From Paracoccus contaminans (GTDB lineage Bacteria > Pseudomonadota > Alphaproteobacteria > Rhodobacterales > Rhodobacteraceae), in assembly GCF_002105555.1 (NCBI RefSeq), contig NZ_CP020612.1, positions 1,852,001-1,916,000 on the forward strand: a stretch of DNA of 64,000 bases, written 5' to 3'. The notes beneath the pieces are model-generated. The model was not told the DNA's origin. It worked only from the letters and a program-made list of their open reading frames with translations, and searched no databases. Position numbers and translations under genes: made by a program. Of this stretch, positions 9,241-18,277 are shown piece after piece (the stretch's first letter is position 1; every line of letters begins with the position of its first letter).

Positions 9241-10002
9241 ATGTTCGGCCTTGATCCCCAGACAGTCATGATGGCGGCTGCCGTCACGCTTTTTTCCGGG
9301 TTCGTGAAGGGCGCGATCGGCTTTGCCATGCCGATGATCATGATGTCGGCCTTCGGATCGTTCCTGCCGGCCCATATGGCGCTGGCGCTGCTGATCCTGC
9401 CGACGCTGGCGACCAATATACAGCAGGCCGGGCGGCAGGGGCTGCCCGCGGCGCTGGATTCGGCCCGCCGCTATAAATGGCACATCGCCATGGTCGCGGT
9501 CTTCATCTTCGTCTCGGCCCCCTTCGCGCGCATCCTGCCGCCCTGGCTGATGTATCTGGCGCTGGGCCTGCCCATCACCGTCTTTGCGCTGTGGCAGCTG
9601 GCCGGTGGGCATGTGGGGCTGGCCCCGCGCCACCGCCGTGCCGCCGAGATCTCCAGCGGCATCATCGGCGGGCTTTACGGCGGCATTTCGGGCATATGGG
9701 GGCCGCCGCTGATCGTCTATCTGCTGGCCATCCGGGCGCCCAAGCAGGAACAGATCCGCGTGCAGGGGGTCGTGTTCCTGCTGGGGGCGGCGGCGCTGAC
9801 GCTGGCGCATCTGCGTTCGGGCGTGCTGAACGCCCAGACGCTGCCGCTGTCGGCGCTGATGATCGTGCCGGCCTTTGCGGGCATGCAGATGGGCTTTGCC
9901 GTGCAGGACCGCCTGGACGTGGCGCAATTCCGGCGCTGGACGCTGGTTCTTCTGGTGCTGACGGGGCTGAACCTCGTGCGCCGGTCCTTGATGATGGGAT
10001 GA
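9241..10002 (+). CDS. Sulfite exporter TauE/SafE family membrane protein
   Basis: The 253-residue product is very hydrophobic, with about eight membrane segments, beginning [31 protein letters not shown]. The pattern [14 protein letters not shown] near the N-terminus and [20 protein letters not shown] halfway are the two TauE/SafE half-repeats. Members export sulfite or organosulfonates, but the substrate cannot be told here. ATG 9241 is preferred over an upstream ATG at 9193 because the hydrophobic segment then starts close to the N-terminus. Its stop overlaps the dapE start (ATGA), so the two are probably translationally coupled. Confidence 0.85.
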   Translation: MFGLDPQTVMMAAAVTLFSGFVKGAIGFAMPMIMMSAFGSFLPAHMALALLILPTLATNIQQAGRQGLPAALDSARRYKWHIAMVAVFIFVSAPFARILPPWLMYLALGLPITVFALWQLAGGHVGLAPRHRRAAEISSGIIGGLYGGISGIWGPPLIVYLLAIRAPKQEQIRVQGVVFLLGAAALTLAHLRSGVLNAQTLPLSALMIVPAFAGMQMGFAVQDRLDVAQFRRWTLVLLVLTGLNLVRRSLMMG

Positions 10003-11150
10003 TGATGACGACAGATGCCGCCGACCTTACCGCCCGCCTGATCCGCTGCCCTTCGGTCACCCCCCAGGAAGGCGGCGCCCTGACGCTGCTTGACGGATTG
10101 CTGCGGGATGCGGGCTTTCACACGGTCCGCGTGGACAGGGCTGGCACGCCCAATCTGTTCGCCCGCTGGGGCGAGCGGGGCGCGGCGCGCAGCTTCGGCT
10201 TCAACGGGCATACCGATGTCGTGCCGCCGGGCGATCCGGCAAGCTGGACGCATCCGCCGTTTTCGGGGGCGCTGGTTGACGGCATGATCTGGGGCCGGGG
10301 GGCCACCGACATGAAATCGGGCGTCGCGGCCTTCGTCGCCGCGGCCATCGACTTCGTGACCCGGACGCCGCCGCCCGAGGGTGCCGTGATCCTGACGATC
10401 ACGGGCGACGAGGAGGGCGTCTCGCGCGACGGCACCATCGCCCTGATGGACTGGATGCGCGAGACGGGCGAGCGCATGGATGCCTGCATCGTCGGCGAGC
10501 CGTCCAACCCCGAAGTGATGGGCGAGATGATCAAGATCGGCCGCCGCGGCAGCCTGACGGCGACCTTCACCGCCATCGGAAAACAGGGCCATGCCGCCTA
10601 TCCGCACCGGGCCAACAACCCGCTGCATGCGCTGGTGCGGCTGCTGGCGGGGCTGACGGCGCAGCCGCTGGACGAGGGGACGGGGCATTTCGACCCGTCG
10701 GGCTTGCAGGTCACCACCATCGACTGCGGCAACCCGGCGTCCAACGTGATCCCGGAAAAGGCGACGGCGGTGGTCAACATCCGCTTCAACGACAGCCATT
10801 CGGGCGACAGCCTGACCGCCATGCTGCGCGAGCGCGCCGCGGCGGTCGAGGCGGAAACCGGCGTGCGCATGAACGTCGAGGTGTTCGTGTCCGGCGAAAG
10901 CTTCCTGACCGCGCCGGGGCCGTTCGTGGACATGGTGCAGGGCGTCGTGGCGGAAAGCACGGGCATGCGGCCGGTGCTGTCCACCTCGGGCGGCACGTCG
11001 GATGCGCGGTTCATCAAGGATCACTGCCCGGTGCTGGAATTCGGGCTGGTCGGCGCCTTCATGCATCAGGTGGACGAGCGCGTGCCGGCCGATCAGGTCC
11101 GCCAGCTCAAGGACATCTACCAGGCCATCCTGACACGGTATTTCGCATGA
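9999..11150 (+). CDS. dapE: Succinyl-diaminopimelate desuccinylase
   Basis: DapE removes succinate from N-succinyl-LL-diaminopimelate in lysine and peptidoglycan precursor synthesis. The 383-residue product shows the M20 metallopeptidase motifs: [10 protein letters not shown] (metal His and Asp), [11 protein letters not shown] (bridging Asp), TGDEEG (catalytic Glu) and the C-terminal FMHQVDE with the last metal His. The start overlaps the preceding stop as ATGA; ATGs at 10002 and 10005 are equally possible. The next gene also overlaps by ATGA, so this is a tight three-gene run. Confidence 0.95.
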   Translation: MMMTTDAADLTARLIRCPSVTPQEGGALTLLDGLLRDAGFHTVRVDRAGTPNLFARWGERGAARSFGFNGHTDVVPPGDPASWTHPPFSGALVDGMIWGRGATDMKSGVAAFVAAAIDFVTRTPPPEGAVILTITGDEEGVSRDGTIALMDWMRETGERMDACIVGEPSNPEVMGEMIKIGRRGSLTATFTAIGKQGHAAYPHRANNPLHALVRLLAGLTAQPLDEGTGHFDPSGLQVTTIDCGNPASNVIPEKATAVVNIRFNDSHSGDSLTAMLRERAAAVEAETGVRMNVEVFVSGESFLTAPGPFVDMVQGVVAESTGMRPVLSTSGGTSDARFIKDHCPVLEFGLVGAFMHQVDERVPADQVRQLKDIYQAILTRYFA

Positions 11151-11569
11151 AGATCACCGTCACCGACGACCTGGATGCCTGCATGGCGATCCGCATCAAG
11201 GTCTTTGTCGAGGAACAGAAGGTTCCGGCCGAACTTGAAGGGGACGAACACGATGCCGACGCCGTTCATCTGCTGGCGACCGCCGCGGATGGCCGGCCGA
11301 TCGGCACTGCCCGTCTGCTGATCGACGGCGACAAGGCCAAGATCGGGCGCGTTGCGGTGCTCCGCGCGGCGCGCGGGACGGGGGCAGGGGCGGCGCTGAT
11401 GCGGGCCGCGCTGGACGAGCTGCGTGCCCGCGGCGTGCGCATGGCCGGCCTTGGCGCGCAGACCCATGCCATCGGCTTCTACGAGCGGCTGGGCTTTGCG
11501 GCCTATGGGCCTGAATATGACGATGCCGGCATCCCTCACCGCGACATGACGCTGGATCTGCAGGCCTGA
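11147..11569 (+). CDS. GNAT family N-acetyltransferase
   Basis: A 140-residue acetyl-CoA-dependent acetyltransferase. Motif A is seen as [20 protein letters not shown] (acetyl-CoA pyrophosphate loop), with the C-terminal [15 protein letters not shown] motif. The start overlaps the dapE stop as ATGA. It resembles the ElaA/YjcF type of GNAT with [13 protein letters not shown] near the N-terminus. The substrate is unknown. Confidence 0.88.
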   Translation: MKITVTDDLDACMAIRIKVFVEEQKVPAELEGDEHDADAVHLLATAADGRPIGTARLLIDGDKAKIGRVAVLRAARGTGAGAALMRAALDELRARGVRMAGLGAQTHAIGFYERLGFAAYGPEYDDAGIPHRDMTLDLQA

Positions 11570-11810
11570 TCGGTGCCGATGCCGGGCCTTGGGCCGGGCA
11601 TGGAGAGAGCGCCGCAGACCGGGCGCGGGCCAAAAGGGGCGGAGCGGCGGAGGTGCCATGGCCTGGCACGCGGGCGGCGCCTTGCCCTGGAGGCGCCATG
11701 CCGCTGACAAGGCACCTGTGGACAGGCCGCGGCTTTGGCCCTGTATTCGCAGCAAGGGGCAGGGCGGCGCCTGTTCCAGTCGAGGCCGCGCCCCCGAGGC
11801 GCGCCCGGAA

Positions 11811-11842
11811 CCCGAGGGCTGCGACGGCGCGCAGCCCTCGGG
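11811..11842 (-). terminator. Strong hairpin after the OmpA-family gene
   Basis: CCCGAGGGCTGCG (11811-11823) and its exact complement (11830-11842) form a perfect 13-bp stem with a six-base loop, 7 bases beyond the stop codon of the minus-strand OmpA-family gene. There is no U-tract, so it may be a 3'-protecting hairpin or a terminator of the GC-rich kind. Confidence 0.55.
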
Positions 11843-11849
11843 CCTGTCT

Positions 11850-14441
11850 TCAGTTCCGCGCCAGCAGATCGGTGATGCGGCGGACGGTGGCGCGACGGTT
11901 GGCGCGGACATCCCCTTCGCGTGCGATCTTGGGGAAGGCCTCGCCATAACCCTGCACGACCATGTTCTCAGGCGGAACCTGGAAGAATTCGGTCAGCGCC
12001 AGCGCCACCGATTCGGCGCGCCTGTCCGACAGGGCAAGGTTGGTCGCATCGCCGCCGGCCGTATCGGTATGCCCTTCGATCAGGTAGATTTCGGCAGGGT
12101 TTTCCCGGATGCTGTCGGTGATGACCCGGCCCAGCGAGGCTAGCGACTGGGCCTGGTCGGCCTTGATCGCGGCCGATCCGGTGTCGAAGGTGATCGACTG
12201 GATGTCCACGGGCGCGACAAGGGCGCGAACCTCGGGGATATTGCGGATCTGGCTCAGCGTGAAGGTGCGCCCGACCGCGGTTTCCCGGCGCAGCGCCTCG
12301 CGCAGGGCCAGGTCCGAAACCGGCTGGCCGGGCGGGACCGCCGCGGGCTGGGCGGGCGCGGGCAGGGTCGCCACGTCAACGGGCCTGACCGCCGCGGTCT
12401 CGTCGATCAGCGCCGTGGTGGTGCCGTCGGGGCGGATCACGGTGCGGCGCAGCACGCGCAGGTCGGCATCGCGGATGGTCACGACCTGGCTGCCATCCTC
12501 GCGGGTGACGACGGTGCGCGACGATCCATCGGCGAACTGCTCGTTCTGGACAGTCGAGCCGGGGCGCATCAGCAGGGCGTTGTCGTCCTTGATCAGCTCC
12601 TGGCTGCCATCGCGGCGCGTCACCACGACCCGGTCGCCCGTGTTGAGCGCGACCGCGCGGTTGTTGGACAGCACCTTCCCGACGACCATCCCCGCCAGCG
12701 CCGGCAGCACGATGCCCTTGAGCGCGTCTTCAAGATCGTTCCCGTCGTCGTTCCGGTCGTTCCGGTCGTTCCGGTCGTTCCTGCGGCCGTCGCTGTCCCA
12801 GCCGCGGTCATCGCGGCCGCCGACGACCACCGGGTCCGAGCCGTCCCGGTAGCGATCGCCCCCGCCGGTCACGACCCGGCCCTTGCCTGCCGCCGCCGCG
12901 GCGGCCGCATCATCAAGCGCGCGGCGCGCGCGGCCGTTCAGGTCCGTTGCAAAGTCCTCGGTCGCATCGCGGCTGTTCTCGCGCGTGACCTGCGTCTTGT
13001 CCCCGACCACGACCGGGGCAGCCCCCCCGACAAGGGCCGCCGCCGCGGGCACGGCCGCCGCCGCAGCCGCCTCGAGCGCGGCATCGGTCTTGCGCGCGCG
13101 TGCCTCGGGAATGGCCCTTGCAGCGGCCTGCGCCTCGGCAAGCGCGGCCTGAGCCGCGTCCTGGCGGCCCGGATTGCCCGGATTGCCCGGAACGATCACC
13201 GGGGCGCCGGCCTGCCCCTGGTCTGCCTGCCTGGAATTGCCCTTGCCGGGATCGGCCGCCGGCCCTTTCCCATCCGGCCCTGCATCATTCCGGCCGGGAT
13301 TCTGCGGCCCTGACGGGATCACGACAGGCGCCGCCCGACCTTGCCGTTCGGCCAGGGCGCGGGCGATCTCGTCGGGCGACTTGCCCTCGGCCTGCGCCCT
13401 GCCGGGGGCCTTGTCTGCCTGCGTCGGGACGATCGCCGGGCCGGTTTTCCCCTCGCCATCGGCCGCGCCTGCGCCCTTGCCCTGCCGCTCGGCCAGGGCG
13501 CGGGCGATGTCCTCGGGCGATTTGCCTTCGGCCTGCGCCTTGCCGGGGGCTTTCTGGCTGGCCTTGTCCGCCTGCGCCGGGACGATCACCGGGCCGGTTT
13601 TTCCCTCGCCATCGGCCGCGCCTGCGCCCTTGCCCTGCCGTTCGGCCAGGGCGCGGGCGATGTCGTCGGCCTTTCCTGCCTCTGCCGGGGCGCGGTCCGC
13701 TGCGGCGCCCTTGCCCGGCGTGACGACGACCGGGGCAGGGCCGCGCCGTTCGGCATCCCGCTTTTCACCGTCCTGCCGCTTCGGCTGTTTTTCCACGCTG
13801 CGGGCGGCGGCGGGCTGGTCCGCCTTGTCGCGGTCCTGCTGTGCGGCTGCTTTGGCCCTGGTCTCGGCATCCTTGCGCGCCGGATCGCCTTTGTCGTGAT
13901 CCGCCTTGTCAGCCTTGTCCGCCTTGTCCGCCTTGTCAGCCTTGCGCGGCTCGTCCCCGCCCGATTGCAGCTTCCTGTCGGCGCCGGGGGTGCGCCCGGC
14001 TTCTGCTGCAGGCAGGGTGGCGGCCGCCTTTGGCGCGGCATCACGGCCCGGTTCGGCTGGTGCCTTGCGCTTCGCCTCGGCCTTGCTGTCCTGCGATTCG
14101 GCTTTGCGCGCCCGCTCGGCCTTCTGCTGTTCGGCCCGTTTTTCCGCGCCGCCATCCTTGGGGTCGGCGGCCGCGCCGGGCTGGGCCTTTCCGGCCTTCT
14201 GCTCGGCCTTTTCCCGTGCCTTCTGCCGCGCCTCGGGTTCGGCCTTGCCCCTGCCCTTGCCCTCATCTGCGGGGACGACAACGACGGGATTGCCGCCGGC
14301 CTGGGCAAGGATCAGCCGTGCGGGGCCATCGCCCGCCGGGGCGGCGGCCTGCGCGGTGACCGGCTGCGCCAGGCTGATCGAGGGCAAGACAAGGCTGAGG
14401 GCGACGGTAAGGGCGGTGGTGTCGCGAAAGATGCGGCGCAT
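11850..14441 (-). CDS. OmpA-family protein with long low-complexity repeat region
   Basis: An 863-residue protein with a signal peptide (MRRIFRDTTALTVALSLVLPSISLAQP). A charged Lys/Ala/Glu/Gln-rich region spans roughly residues 60-520; it includes KADKADKADKADKAD and three copies of a unit containing IARALAERQG. A middle segment has RNDRNDRNDRND and then DUF-like YrrB motifs (DRVVVTRRDGSQE). The C-terminal OmpA domain (about 745-863) has ITFDTGSAAI, LIEGHTDTAG and the NRRATVRRI end that bind peptidoglycan. The start has AGGAACCGCC before ATG 14441. It probably links the cell wall to the envelope; the repeat region is intrinsically disordered by composition. Confidence 0.85.
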   Translation of the reverse strand: MRRIFRDTTALTVALSLVLPSISLAQPVTAQAAAPAGDGPARLILAQAGGNPVVVVPADEGKGRGKAEPEARQKAREKAEQKAGKAQPGAAADPKDGGAEKRAEQQKAERARKAESQDSKAEAKRKAPAEPGRDAAPKAAATLPAAEAGRTPGADRKLQSGGDEPRKADKADKADKADKADHDKGDPARKDAETRAKAAAQQDRDKADQPAAARSVEKQPKRQDGEKRDAERRGPAPVVVTPGKGAAADRAPAEAGKADDIARALAERQGKGAGAADGEGKTGPVIVPAQADKASQKAPGKAQAEGKSPEDIARALAERQGKGAGAADGEGKTGPAIVPTQADKAPGRAQAEGKSPDEIARALAERQGRAAPVVIPSGPQNPGRNDAGPDGKGPAADPGKGNSRQADQGQAGAPVIVPGNPGNPGRQDAAQAALAEAQAAARAIPEARARKTDAALEAAAAAAVPAAAALVGGAAPVVVGDKTQVTRENSRDATEDFATDLNGRARRALDDAAAAAAAGKGRVVTGGGDRYRDGSDPVVVGGRDDRGWDSDGRRNDRNDRNDRNDDGNDLEDALKGIVLPALAGMVVGKVLSNNRAVALNTGDRVVVTRRDGSQELIKDDNALLMRPGSTVQNEQFADGSSRTVVTREDGSQVVTIRDADLRVLRRTVIRPDGTTTALIDETAAVRPVDVATLPAPAQPAAVPPGQPVSDLALREALRRETAVGRTFTLSQIRNIPEVRALVAPVDIQSITFDTGSAAIKADQAQSLASLGRVITDSIRENPAEIYLIEGHTDTAGGDATNLALSDRRAESVALALTEFFQVPPENMVVQGYGEAFPKIAREGDVRANRRATVRRITDLLARN

Positions 14442-14651
14442 GGCGGTTCCTGATCCTTGGGGGCGGGCTTGCGCCCAGGGGCGCGAACAGCCCGCCATGG
14501 CGGGGCGTTGCACAGCAAACCACACTGCCCGCCTGTCGTTCCTTGGACAATCGCGTGATCCGATCAAAAGCTGCGTGATTTTTTCGTGAGCAGCATCGCG
14601 CCCCGTCCCCGCCCGCCGTGCCGCGCCGCCTGCCGCATCGCGCCGTGCCTC

Positions 14652-14680
14652 TTGAAAAACGCGGGGTTTGGCGGCATATC
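14652..14680 (+). promoter_or_regulatory. Candidate infA promoter
   Basis: TTGAAA at 14652-14657 and CATATC at 14675-14680 are separated by 17 bases, a plausible housekeeping promoter 42 bases before the infA start. It was found by eye; the -10 match is only moderate. Confidence 0.4.
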
Positions 14681-14721
14681 GCATCGGTCCGCCGTCCCGC
14701 GGACGCCCTACAGGAGAGATC

Positions 14722-14940
14722 ATGGCCAAGGAAGAGATGCTCGAATTCCCCGGCGTCGTGAAGGAACTCCTGCCCAACGCGACGTTCAAGGTCGAGCTCG
14801 AGAACGGCCATGAGATCATCGCGCATATGGCAGGAAAGATGCGCAAGAACCGCATCCGGGTTCTGGCCGGCGACAAGGTCCAGGTGGAAATGAACACCTA
14901 TGACCTCAGCAAGGGGCGGATCAATTACCGCTTCAAGTGA
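14722..14940 (+). CDS. infA: Translation initiation factor IF-1
   Basis: IF-1 binds the ribosomal A site during initiation. The product is exactly the family length of 72 residues, starting [20 protein letters not shown] with the S1-like OB fold and ending KGRINYRFK. An AGGAGAG ribosome site lies six bases upstream. maf follows 10 bases later and then rng and yacG, an operon order common in alphaproteobacteria. Confidence 0.97.
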   Translation: MAKEEMLEFPGVVKELLPNATFKVELENGHEIIAHMAGKMRKNRIRVLAGDKVQVEMNTYDLSKGRINYRFK

Positions 14941-14950
14941 CGAAGGCAGG

Positions 14951-15550
14951 ATGCCGCGGCTGGTGCTGGCCTCTGCCAGCCCGCGACGGCTGGAACTGCT
15001 GGCCCGCATCGGCATCGTGCCTGATGCGGTCGTTCCCGCCGATATCGACGAAACCCCCCGCCGCGACGAGCCGCCGCGCGATTACGTCGCGCGCATGGCC
15101 GCGCAAAAGGCCGCCGCGGTTGGCGCGGCCGTTCCTGATGGGGGCGGGCCCGCCGTCGTGCTGGCGGCCGATACCACGGTCGTCGCGGGGCGGCGCATCC
15201 TGGGCAAGCCCGCGCATGAGGTTGAGGCGGGCGCCTTTCTGCGCCTGCTCTCGGGCCGCCGCCATCACGTGCTGACCGCCGTCACCGTCCTGGCGGGCGG
15301 GCAGGCGCGTCATCGGCTGGTGGATACGACAATCCGTTTCCGCCCTTTGCCGCCCGCCGAAATTGCCGCCTATGTCGCCTCGGGCGAATGGCGCGGCAAG
15401 GCTGGCGGCTATGGCATCCAGGGCCGGGCCGGCGCCTTTGCCCCCTGGATCCAGGGATCGTTCAGCGCCGTCGTCGGCCTGCCCCTGGCTGAAACCGCAA
15501 CGCTGCTGGCCTGGGCCGGCATCACGCCCCATGGGGATGAGCGCGCATGA
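14951..15550 (+). CDS. maf: Maf family nucleoside triphosphate pyrophosphatase
   Basis: A 199-residue house-cleaning pyrophosphatase that hydrolyses non-canonical nucleotides. The N-terminal signature [12 protein letters not shown] is followed by the catalytic region [16 protein letters not shown] and [20 protein letters not shown] ribosome site precedes ATG 14951. It overlaps rng by four bases (ATGA). Confidence 0.94.
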   Translation: MPRLVLASASPRRLELLARIGIVPDAVVPADIDETPRRDEPPRDYVARMAAQKAAAVGAAVPDGGGPAVVLAADTTVVAGRRILGKPAHEVEAGAFLRLLSGRRHHVLTAVTVLAGGQARHRLVDTTIRFRPLPPAEIAAYVASGEWRGKAGGYGIQGRAGAFAPWIQGSFSAVVGLPLAETATLLAWAGITPHGDERA

Positions 15551-16614
15551 AGGGTCGCCAGGTCGTTCTGGGCCGCCACTGGGGCGAGGAGGCTGCCGCG
15601 CTGATGGTGGACGGGCGGCTTGAGGATCTGCTGTTCGACCTGTCGGCGCTGACGCCGCTGCCGCCGGGCGCGATCTGCCGGGCGGTGGTGGATCGGCTGG
15701 TCAAGGGACAGGGCGGCGTCTTTGTCCGCCTGCCCGATGGCGAGCGCGGCTTCCTGCGCGATGCAAAGGGGCTATCCGAGGGGCAGGCGCTGATCGTTCA
15801 GGTCACGGGCGTTCCCGAGGATGGCAAGGCGATTCCGGTGACCCAGCGCGTGATCTTTCGCGGTCAGACCGCGCTGGCGACGCCGGGCGCGCCCGGCGTG
15901 AACGTGTCGCGCCGCATTCGGGACGAGGCCCGCCGCACCCGCTTGGCCGAGCTGGGCCAGGCCGCGCTGTCGCAGGCCGGCGATCCCCCCATGCTCGGCC
16001 TGGTGATGCGCAGCGCGGCGGCCGGCGCCGATGAGGCAGAGATCGCCGAAGAGGCCGCCGGCCTTGCCGCCTTGGCCGCCGAGGTGATGGCGGATGCCGC
16101 CGGCCGTCCCGAGCTGCTGGTCGATGCCGATCTTCCCTGGCGGGCGGCCTGGACGGACTGGGCCGACCCGCCCCCTGATTCGATCGATCAGGGTGATGAC
16201 AGCTTCGAGGCGCATGGCGTGGCCGCCGCGATCGACGCCCTGCTGGACGAGGAGCTGGACCTGCCGGGCGGCGGCTTTGCGGTGATCGAGGCGACGCGCG
16301 CGCTGGTTGCGGTGGACGTGAATACCGGGCGCGACATGACGCCGGCCGCCGCGCTCAAGGCCAATATCGCGTTGGCGCGCGATTTGCCGCGCCAGCTGCG
16401 GCTGCGCGGCCTGGGCGGGCAGGTGGTCATCGACTTTGCCCCCAGCCCCAAGCGCGAGCGCGGCACCATCGAACAGGTGCTGCGCGCCGCTTTCAAGGCC
16501 GAGGGAACCGAGACGGTGCTGATCGGGTGGACGGCGATGGGGCTGTTCGAGCTGAACCGCAAGCGCGACCGCGTGCCCCTGGCCGCCGTCGCCGCCGCGG
16601 CGGGAACTGACTGA
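15547..16614 (+). CDS. rng: Short ribonuclease E/G family protein
   Basis: A 355-residue RNase E/G relative. An S1-like part is seen early ([19 protein letters not shown]), and the catalytic metal site as [11 protein letters not shown] and [13 protein letters not shown]. It is shorter than Escherichia coli RNase G and lacks the CPxCxG zinc-link cysteines that tether RNase E/G dimers; its single Cys lies elsewhere. Such short forms occur in relatives, but dimerisation must differ. It is coupled to maf (ATGA) and yacG (TGATG). Confidence 0.88.
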   Translation: MKGRQVVLGRHWGEEAAALMVDGRLEDLLFDLSALTPLPPGAICRAVVDRLVKGQGGVFVRLPDGERGFLRDAKGLSEGQALIVQVTGVPEDGKAIPVTQRVIFRGQTALATPGAPGVNVSRRIRDEARRTRLAELGQAALSQAGDPPMLGLVMRSAAAGADEAEIAEEAAGLAALAAEVMADAAGRPELLVDADLPWRAAWTDWADPPPDSIDQGDDSFEAHGVAAAIDALLDEELDLPGGGFAVIEATRALVAVDVNTGRDMTPAAALKANIALARDLPRQLRLRGLGGQVVIDFAPSPKRERGTIEQVLRAAFKAEGTETVLIGWTAMGLFELNRKRDRVPLAAVAAAAGTD

Positions 16615-16793
16615 TGCGCTGCCCGGTCTGTGCGCGCCCGCCCGATACGAAATACCGCCCCTTCTGTTCGCGGCGCTGCGCGGATCTCGATCTCGCCCGC
16701 TGGCTGCGCGGCGATTATGCCATTCCCGGCGAGCCGGCCTGCGGCCTTTCCTCCGACAGCCAGGGTGAAGGCCTGCGCGAGCGCGGGGAATGA
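16614..16793 (+). CDS. yacG: DNA gyrase inhibitor YacG
   Basis: A 59-residue zinc-finger protein beginning [20 protein letters not shown]. The zinc ligands are Cys3, Cys6, Cys18 and Cys22 (CxxC...CxxxC), exactly as in YacG, with the following DLDLARWLRGDYAIPG motif. YacG binds GyrB and inhibits DNA gyrase. The start overlaps the rng stop as TGATG. Confidence 0.92.
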   Translation: MRCPVCARPPDTKYRPFCSRRCADLDLARWLRGDYAIPGEPACGLSSDSQGEGLRERGE

Positions 16794-16864
16794 CGTTTTG
16801 CCTCTGGACAGCGCCGCGCGCCTTGTCTAGGAACGCCCCACCTGCGGGGCACCACCCCGCCGGC

Positions 16865-16940
16865 GCCCGGATAGCTCAGTTGGTAGAGCAGCGGATTGAA
16901 AATCCGCGTGTCGGTGGTTCGAATCCGCCTCCGGGCACCA
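16865..16940 (+). tRNA. tRNA-Phe (GAA)
   Basis: A 76-base cloverleaf: acceptor stem GCCCGGA pairs with TCCGGGC, the D arm has AGTTGGTA, the anticodon loop TTGAAAA carries GAA at 16898-16900, and the T loop is TTCGAAT. The CCA end is encoded. It lies 71 bases after yacG. Confidence 0.98.
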
Positions 16941-17339
16941 TGATTTCTTGTTGAGGTCAATGGTTGCCGGGTCTGTCCCCGCTGACCACACGCTGCCTCC
17001 TCAGGGTTTCCAGCGCGGTTTACCACTTTCCAATCGTGATCCCGGCGCGTTCCGTGCTTGCGCTTGCTGGGTTTTGCTTGGGCCGCAGACTTGCGGATCA
17101 TCGCCAGCCTGCTGCGGCCAGTAGCGGCCTTGGCGCGGGCTTGATGCCTTGCGCGGGGTCAGGTCGTTCAGCCGATCTCCTGTGCCCGCCCGAACAGAGT
17201 CTCGAGAAGCTTCAGGATTCCATGGCCCTGGTGCAGGTTCAGGCGGTCGTGGCAGCTTTCCTTCAGATAGGTCAGGTAAGGGCAGTCGTTCGTGAAATCG
17301 CTTTGACAAACATGCGGTCATTATCATGGACTGCGATTC

Positions 17340-18011
17340 ATGATCGTGAAGCAAGTCTCCCCGTCTCCTGACCTGTCCGGGTTGTTCCGCCGCCTGCAGG
17401 GGCCGCCGACCATCGCCCGCCTCGGCGAGGAATGGGTCCGGCCACGGTCCAGCAGCTTCAACCTGATCAAAGCCTCGGGGCTGCGCGGCGATCTGCGCGA
17501 GCTGGCCCCGCTGAGCGGCCATTTTCCCAGCCGGCGGCATTGCCAATTCATGCAGGGCATCATCCGCGCCGATGCGCCCGCCGGGCAAATCCACCCATTG
17601 CCGATGGATCTGGCCGACAGGACGAGGAAAGCCGCGGCGGCAGGCTTCATTCCATCGCATCCTGATAGATCAGATCGTGCCCGTCACTCGCGCTCAGCTG
17701 GATCGCCCTGCCGACTGCGAGGCCGGGGTTACGGCGGCAATCGCCCGCACAGGCCGGCGCATTGCCCACGGTTTCCAGACAGGGATGCGCTGACGAAGGC
17801 CCAGCGACGCCTTGCCGTGGCAATGGGCAGGGCCGGCAAGCCGATCGCCGGCACGGACCTGGGCCTGCCGACGCGGCTGATCGTCGGCGATGTCGCGCTG
17901 CGCCATGTGATGTGCCTGATCCGCTTGGCCCCCGCCGCCCCCCTGGCTGGCGGAGAGGCCGCAGCAGGCAATCCCCGTCAAAACGCCCATGCAGGCCGAG
18001 CCTGCGAATGA
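17340..18011 (+). pseudogene. Probable decayed coding sequence after tRNA-Phe
   Basis: I do not recognise the product. From 17340 (MIVKQVSPSPDLSGLFRRLQ) to about 17635 the plus frame has the strong third-position G/C bias of real genes here. After that the bias moves to a second frame (ILIDQIVPVTRAQLDRPADC), which stops at 17793, and then returns to the first frame (KAQRRLAVAMGRAGKPIAGT). That pattern suggests a gene broken by frameshifts or several joined fragments. It lies downstream of a tRNA gene, a common island insertion site, but no integrase was found. Confidence 0.3.
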
Positions 18012-18244
18012 TTGCCACTGTCATGACGTCACTGCTGATCGTGATGCTGCTGGGCGGCAGCCCGGCCGGTTTTGCACTGGCGGCCTTAGGCTTTCCGGGG
18101 CTCAGCCCGGTCCGGTCCGGCCCTGCCGCCGATGCGGCGCCTGCGGACCCGGGCAAGGCCGGCGGCGGCATCCGGCGCGGCAGCGCCCGGCCGGGTGAGG
18201 CAATCGACGATCTTGCCCCGCCCATCCCCGCCGGGCCGGGCTGA
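18008..18244 (+). CDS. Small hypothetical exported protein
   Basis: A possible 78-residue product beginning MIATVMTSLLIVMLLGGSPA, a hydrophobic signal-like N-terminus, followed by a Pro/Ala/Gly-rich tail. No family is recognised and no clear ribosome site is seen. It ends 33 bases before the penicillin-acylase gene and could be part of its leader. Confidence 0.25.
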   Translation: MIATVMTSLLIVMLLGGSPAGFALAALGFPGLSPVRSGPAADAAPADPGKAGGGIRRGSARPGEAIDDLAPPIPAGPG

Positions 18245-18277
18245 CATTCCCTTTCACCACAGCAAGAAGAGATCCCC

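Noticed and set aside
13341..14453. 370-codon plus-strand frame opposite the OmpA-family gene
   Set aside because: Leu/Gly/Arg-rich shadow of the Ala/Lys/Glu-rich repeat region, with no family signature.
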